DNA from: Mrakia gelida
Lineage: Eukaryota; Basidiomycota; Tremellomycetes; Cystofilobasidiales; Mrakiaceae
Assembly (NCBI GenBank): GCA_024345305.1
Contig: BRON01000006.1
Coordinates: forward strand, 1,860,001-1,924,000
Direction: 5' to 3'
Length of the DNA: 64,000 nucleotides
The position numbers and the translations under genes are program-made. Below are positions 60,093-64,000 of this stretch, piece by piece. Position 1 is the first letter of the stretch. Every line of letters starts with the position of its first letter. The notes beneath the pieces were generated by a model that worked only from the letters and a program-made list of their open reading frames with translations, did no database searches and was not told the DNA's origin.

Positions 60093-60561
60093 ATGAAGCG
60101 TTCTGGTTTGTTGAGCTTGACTCTGACGTCGTTTCTCCTTCCCTCCCATCTTCCTTCCGCTTCCCAGATCTCTCCCTTCTCCAGCAACCAGCTTCTCGAG
60201 ACTCATAACAACCCGTGAGTCATCTTTCGTCTCGTCTCGTATCAGGGGAAGTGGTGGCGAAGTCGAGGAAGACGAGCGGATGGAGTTTTTCGAGGGAAGG
60301 AGGATGAAGTCGATGGAAGTTGGACTCGAGCTCCATCTCCCTTTGTGCGTCTCGAGATCGACCGAAAATCTGCACAACTCTCGAGAAGAGGGATGCTGCC
60401 ATTCCGAACGAAACTTCATCTCGATTCCGAGGGTCTGAGGGTGGAAATGAAGGAGGAACTGAACGAGCTGACGTTCTCCTTCCCTCTGGTTGGCTCTTCT
60501 TTTCAGAGACCTTCAAGCAACCACATCGAACGACTTCAGCGTCTACGAACTCCCTTAGATC
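60093..60561 (+). CDS. Putative small secreted protein, gene structure unresolved
   Basis: ATG 60093 starts a clear signal peptide (MKRSGLLSLTLTSFLLPSH then LPSASQ) and reads SPFSSNQLLETHNNP to a GTGAGT donor at about 60213. The best acceptor (CTGAC, pyrimidine tract, TTTTCAG at about 60508) gives DLQATTSNDFSVYELP and TAG (60559-60561), a 57-residue secreted peptide with an intron of about 295 nt. However, the intron also reads as good protein in other frames (RLEIDRKSAQLSRRGMLPFR then TKLHLDSEGLRVEMKEELNE, about 60342-60470), and so does 60620-60772 (VELDNFDPLLQHLPRFWSEE, stop TGA 60770-60772). So the true gene may be larger with other exons. No family recognised. Confidence 0.4.
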
Positions 60562-60768
60562 GTTCAGGTAAGATTCATTCTTAGTCTCGTAGCAACGAGA
60601 AGGCCAGGGGATCATTTTGACGGAAATTGTTGAGCTCGACAACTTCGATCCGCTCCTCCAACACCTTCCGAGATTCTGGTCGGAAGAGAAGCATGACCTG
60701 ATCACTCGTTTCGGTTCTCCCTCCTCCCTACCAGACCTCATCTCATCAACACGCCAACACTTCCCGGA

Positions 60769-62006
60769 ATGAAGCTCAAAGTCTCGCTCAGACGGTTCCT
60801 GTCGCTCAGCCCTTCCTCCTCCTCCGAACTCCATCACCTCGGCTCAACCTCCTCCTCTTCGTCCCCTTGCCCACCTCCCTCGCCCTCTTCCCTCCTGCCT
60901 CTCGTTTTCCCATCCTCCTTCCACCCTCTCCCAACCTCCTCCTCAGCAACTCCAAAATCTCCTCTAGCCTTCCCAGCAACGTTCTTCACTCCCACACCTA
61001 ACAACCTCCCAAACTCCGAGTCGTCCCCGTCGCACGAACCATCTCCCTCCTCCCACTCCTCCTCACATCACCATCATCAATCCTCCTCTCCCAACCCATC
61101 TCCCACTCCCAACCCAAACGAAAACTCTCCTAAGCAACCTCAAGCCCTCTCCGACGCCCTCTGGCAATCCCAATTCTCCCTCTCCCTAGCCCACCTACAC
61201 ACCACCCTCCCTCACTTCTTCCCTCCCAACCCCTCCCCTCACTTCCCTCCAAAGATCTACCACCCAAACATCACCCTCTCCCTCCCTATCCCCCTCGGCG
61301 GCCTCGAGGAAATGCATGGCCTGACGGTGTACGGTCTCGTGTTCGGGGGGGCGAGGAGGAGTTTGAGTTTGCTGTTGGCGGATATGTGGGTTAGGGTGGA
61401 GAGGTGTACGATTTTGCCGCCTGGTGGGACTGGGGAGGAGCCGGAGGGTGGTGAGGTAGGGGTGGAGGGGCTGGGTGGGGAGCTGAATGGAGGGGAGGGA
61501 GGATTGGTTGGCGGAGCGAAGAAGGAGGGCAGTTTCGGATCGATCAATAAGGCTAGGATGGATAGGAAGGTCAGACTCCGAGTGAAGGTCGGAGGGAGGT
61601 TGAGGATCCCGAGTTTGGAAGGTGGTTTGTTAGGAGGTGGGGAAGGAGTTGAGAGGGAGTGGGCGATTTGTGAGTCCGACGAGTCGCGTCTCTCTTTGCC
61701 TCCCCTCTCCTCCTTTCTTTCCCAGTCTTCCTTCTCTCTCTTTTCTCGCCCGAAACCAACACCCACCCCCTCTTTGTTTTCGTCTCAGCCAACCTCTACA
61801 CCTTCTCCCCCCTCACCGCCCTGATCACGCACCACCAAGTCGAGACGATCCACCCTGCTCCTAGCGAGGGTCTTTCTGGGTGGGTGACGAGTTGGAGGGG
61901 AGGAGGAGGGGGTGGAGGTGGGAAGAGAGCTGTGGTGGCGGAGGAGGGAGGACAAGGGTGTGCGAGTGCGAAGAAGGTGGACATTGGGAGGAAGGGAGTT
62001 TGTTGA
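60769..62006 (+). CDS. NTF2-like (DUF2358-like) candidate protein
   Basis: Exon 1 from ATG 60769 (MKLKVSLRRFLSLSPSSSS, a basic leader that could be mitochondrial) has a Ser/Pro linker and a His run. Then comes a domain: IYHPNITLSLPIPLGGLEEM, HGLTVYGLVFGGARRSLSLL and LADMWVRVERC. After a Gly-rich insert it continues MDRKVRLRVKVGGRLRIPSL. An intron (about 61668-61787) joins EREWAI to SNLYTFSPLTALITHHQVET then IHPAPSEGL. A 'dPi..i.Gl..Y' block, followed by a Trp-containing strand and a 'lY.F...gLI..H.vd.i.P' block, is the pattern of DUF2358/NTF2-like fungal proteins. This is a resemblance only. The ATG overlaps the stop of an upstream open frame (ATGA), so the start may be internal to a longer gene. 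Stop TGA 62004-62006. Confidence 0.55.
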
Positions 62007-62331
62007 GGAGGGAGGAGAGGAGATGAGGAGCGAGAGTCGTCGTTGAAGATGTTTCGATCGTGCCTGCACGTACTTTTTTGGATTTCCTTTGCCTTTTGAT
62101 CTTTGTGTTTTAACGAATCTGCATGACCCCATACCGTTCCTCTCTTCGTTGGTCCGTTAGTCTTAGCTTCGCTGTCCAGGACCGCTCGGTCGTCGTTCGT
62201 CGCGTCGAAGGAACTCGCCGATCCCGTTCGACTGCTTCTCTTCAGCTCTTCTCTTGACCCTGCAGCCTAACGAATCGAAACATATCTATACACTTCGAAC
62301 AAGCACCACCATCTCGTCCCCAACCAACCGC
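62007..62331. other. Convergent intergenic region
   Basis: 325 bases between convergent 3' ends, AT-richer at about 62080-62115 (likely 3' end region). Nothing else was recognised. Confidence 0.5.
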
Positions 62332-64000
62332 TCATGAAACCGTCGACGTCGGAGGTCGCAACATATCGACCAGGAGAGCGTTGACCACCGTTCCTTGTCG
62401 ATAGCCGAAAGGGAGGCGTTCTCCTACTCGGAGCATCGCGAGCCTGAATTCCAACCCAAACCCACACCCACACCCGAACAGAAAAGTAGCCGTCAGTAAA
62501 GAGTTCGACGCTTCGAGGTTGAGCGCGACGAGAATGCGGCGAGCAAGAAGAGAAAGGCGTCGACGAACCTGAACGTCTCGATGTTCTGCAAAATCGACGG
62601 GACAGCCGACATGTTTTGATCTTCGAGCACTACCTCGAGCATTGAGAGGAGGGTTCGGGAGCCGAGGTACCTGAACGAAACGAACGAAGGGAAGCGCAGG
62701 GAGGATTAGTGACGAGTCGTCGGTCGAGCCTCGAGGGAAGGAGCGAGGCAACAGGAAAGGCTTACCAGCAGATGACCTGCGTCACAAAAGGGAGATAGCG
62801 AGCGTGTCAAAGGTGAGGATGGGCGAATGAGTGAAGAGGGGTAGCCGAGAGACGTACCAGGAAAGGTTGGAGCAACCCGAAATCGAACGACGTTCTCGAG
62901 AGCGCGTGCACTTGGTCGAGGAGTCCTCGGATCCCTTCGCGGAGTTTTGGGAGGGAGGGATCGATGGGGTCGGAGCCTGGGAAGATGGAGAAAAGAAAAA
63001 GGGTGGGTTAGGCTGTCGAAGAGCAAGGAGGGAGGAGGGAAGGAGAGAGAACGAGGACGAGGACGAACCGTCCCAGTATCGTTGATGGAGGACGAGTTGA
63101 GCGCTGGAGGAGGGCACGATGGGAGAACGCTCAAGTCAGTTTGCGAAAGATCAAGAAGGAGAGAGGCCGTAGAACTTACACGAAAGGAAGAGCATGAGCG
63201 AGAACAGCATCTCGGTCGATGCTCAATCCGCCGAAAGCAGTCGAGGAAGCGGACGGGCTGCAGACGGACGAGGGAGAGGAGTCCCTGGGGAGTCGAGAAC
63301 GAAGGACGAGGTTTGTCAGTTCATCGAAGGCTCGAGAATACATCAAACAGAAGACAGGGCACTCACCTAAGCTGCGAAATTGCATTATCGAGCTCGATGA
63401 ACTCGCTCGTCTCCCTCGGATTTTCCAGCCCTTTGAGATCGCAGCGTCGAACGTAGTCGGCGCATCGACGAAGGAGGATTGTTCCTTTGATGGTGATAGC
63501 GAAGGGCGATGAGTGTTCCAGAGGGTGATGGGTGAAGAGGTCGTCGGAGTCGGGGAATTGAGACGGGAGGGAGGGTGTGAGCTGAGCGAAGGAAGCAAAG
63601 GAGGTCAGTCTCGAGAGGGAGAGGGGGGTTCGAGGGTGAAGAAAGACGCACATGGGAGGGGAATGTAGATTTGGAGGTTGGGATACCGATCCACTGCGAG
63701 AAAGAAAGCAGACGAGTCAGTTGAGAAGACGGAGACGCGTCGAAGGCGAAGTGAGGCGGGGGTCGAAAGAGCTCACAGCGTCCGAGACCGAGAGCGTTCC
63801 TTCCCAACCTGAACTACCGCATGAGTAGGTATCGACCGAGAGGACCATCCAGTATACTGAGGAAGCAAACGAAGGGAAGGTTGTTGAGCGATCGCGAAGC
63901 ACGAACGAGAACGAAACCGAAGAAGCGAGCTCACAGTTCTGCCTCTCGATCCGTTCGATGTCGTCCTTGGCTGTATCGAAGAAGTGGATCAGAAGGATGA
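62332..64000 (-). CDS. C-terminal part of a fungal-specific transcription-factor-like protein (5' partial)
   Basis: Exons visible on the minus strand: HFFDTAKDDIERIERQNC (to the window end), VYWMVLSVDTYSCGSSGWEG plus TLSVSDA, WIGIPTSKSTFPSH, and LTPSLPSQFPDSDDLFTHHP with EFIELDNAISQLR. These are followed by DAVLAHALPFV, AQLVLHQRYWDG, LREGIRGLLDQVHALSRTSF, VICWYLGSRTLLSMLEVVLE and LAMLRVGERLPFGYRQGTV, ending RPPTSTVS-stop (62332-62334). The layout (helical, LHQRYW-like segment after a region with short conserved exons) is like the middle-homology region of Zn2Cys6 regulators, whose DNA-binding domain would lie beyond 64000. Assignment is by resemblance; the reading frame and splice sites (GTGAGT donors, CTGAC branches) are well supported. 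Confidence 0.6.

Noticed and set aside
60213..60243. A 31-nt intron after the signal-peptide exon (GTGAGT to ATCAG)
   Set aside because: Too short for spliceosomal removal and lacks a branch point; the acceptor near 60508 is much better.
60220..60837. A 205-codon open frame on the minus strand (begins MMEFGGGGRAERQ)
   Set aside because: Codon use is unlike the other genes (many non-C-ending codons), there is no family resemblance, and the plus-strand frames over the same DNA have better codon use and splice signals.

Overview
This window is nuclear DNA of a filamentous-type eukaryote, almost certainly a basidiomycete yeast of the Pucciniomycotina (Rhodotorula/Rhodosporidium/Sporobolomyces-like). 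The reasons are the high GC content, dense genes on both strands, many short introns (about 50-100 nt) with GTGAGT-like donors and CTGAC-like branch points, strongly C-ending codons, and the gene content (Stealth xylosylphosphotransferase, Zn2Cys6 regulators, an RNAi polymerase). Gene models below were read by eye from splice signals and protein family similarity, so outer limits and family calls are firmer than individual exon edges.

Layout. 1-10 kb (minus strand): a Stealth-type xylosylphosphotransferase (3' end cut by the window), the mitochondrial phosphate carrier MIR1 and a UFO1-like F-box/WD40/UIM protein. 10-14 kb (plus): a decayed F-box gene and a Zn2Cys6 transcription factor whose reading frame is interrupted by an in-frame TAA. 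14-22 kb (plus): a very large sacsin-type HSP90-like ATPase protein with a CUE-like segment and a C-terminal HELAH motif. 22-24 kb: a four-helix MARVEL-type membrane protein (minus). 24-32 kb: a frameshifted F-box remnant, an RNA-dependent RNA polymerase (minus), an intact F-box protein (minus) and an unknown mitochondrial protein (plus). 33-46 kb: SOF1 (ribosome biogenesis, minus), a ZNF207/BuGZ-like zinc-finger protein (minus), mitochondrial methionyl-tRNA synthetase (plus), YIF1 (minus) and casein kinase 2 beta subunit (plus). 47-54 kb: another interrupted F-box gene (minus), COG5 (plus), an RGG-rich mitochondrial-targeted protein (plus) and a 72-residue small ORF. 55-64 kb: a secreted M43 metalloprotease split into about 18 exons, ribosomal protein eL38 (minus), a small secreted-protein candidate, an NTF2-like candidate (plus) and the C-terminal part of a fungal-specific regulator (minus, cut by the window end).

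The genes are not a pathway cluster: most are housekeeping genes for secretion and the Golgi (COG5, YIF1, XPT1-like), mitochondria (MIR1, MSM1), ribosomes (SOF1, eL38) and signalling (CK2). The accessory signal lies in the F-box family: four single-F-box loci besides the UFO1-like gene, three of them apparently broken. The most unusual genes are the sacsin-like ATPase/HExxH protein and the microexon-built protease.
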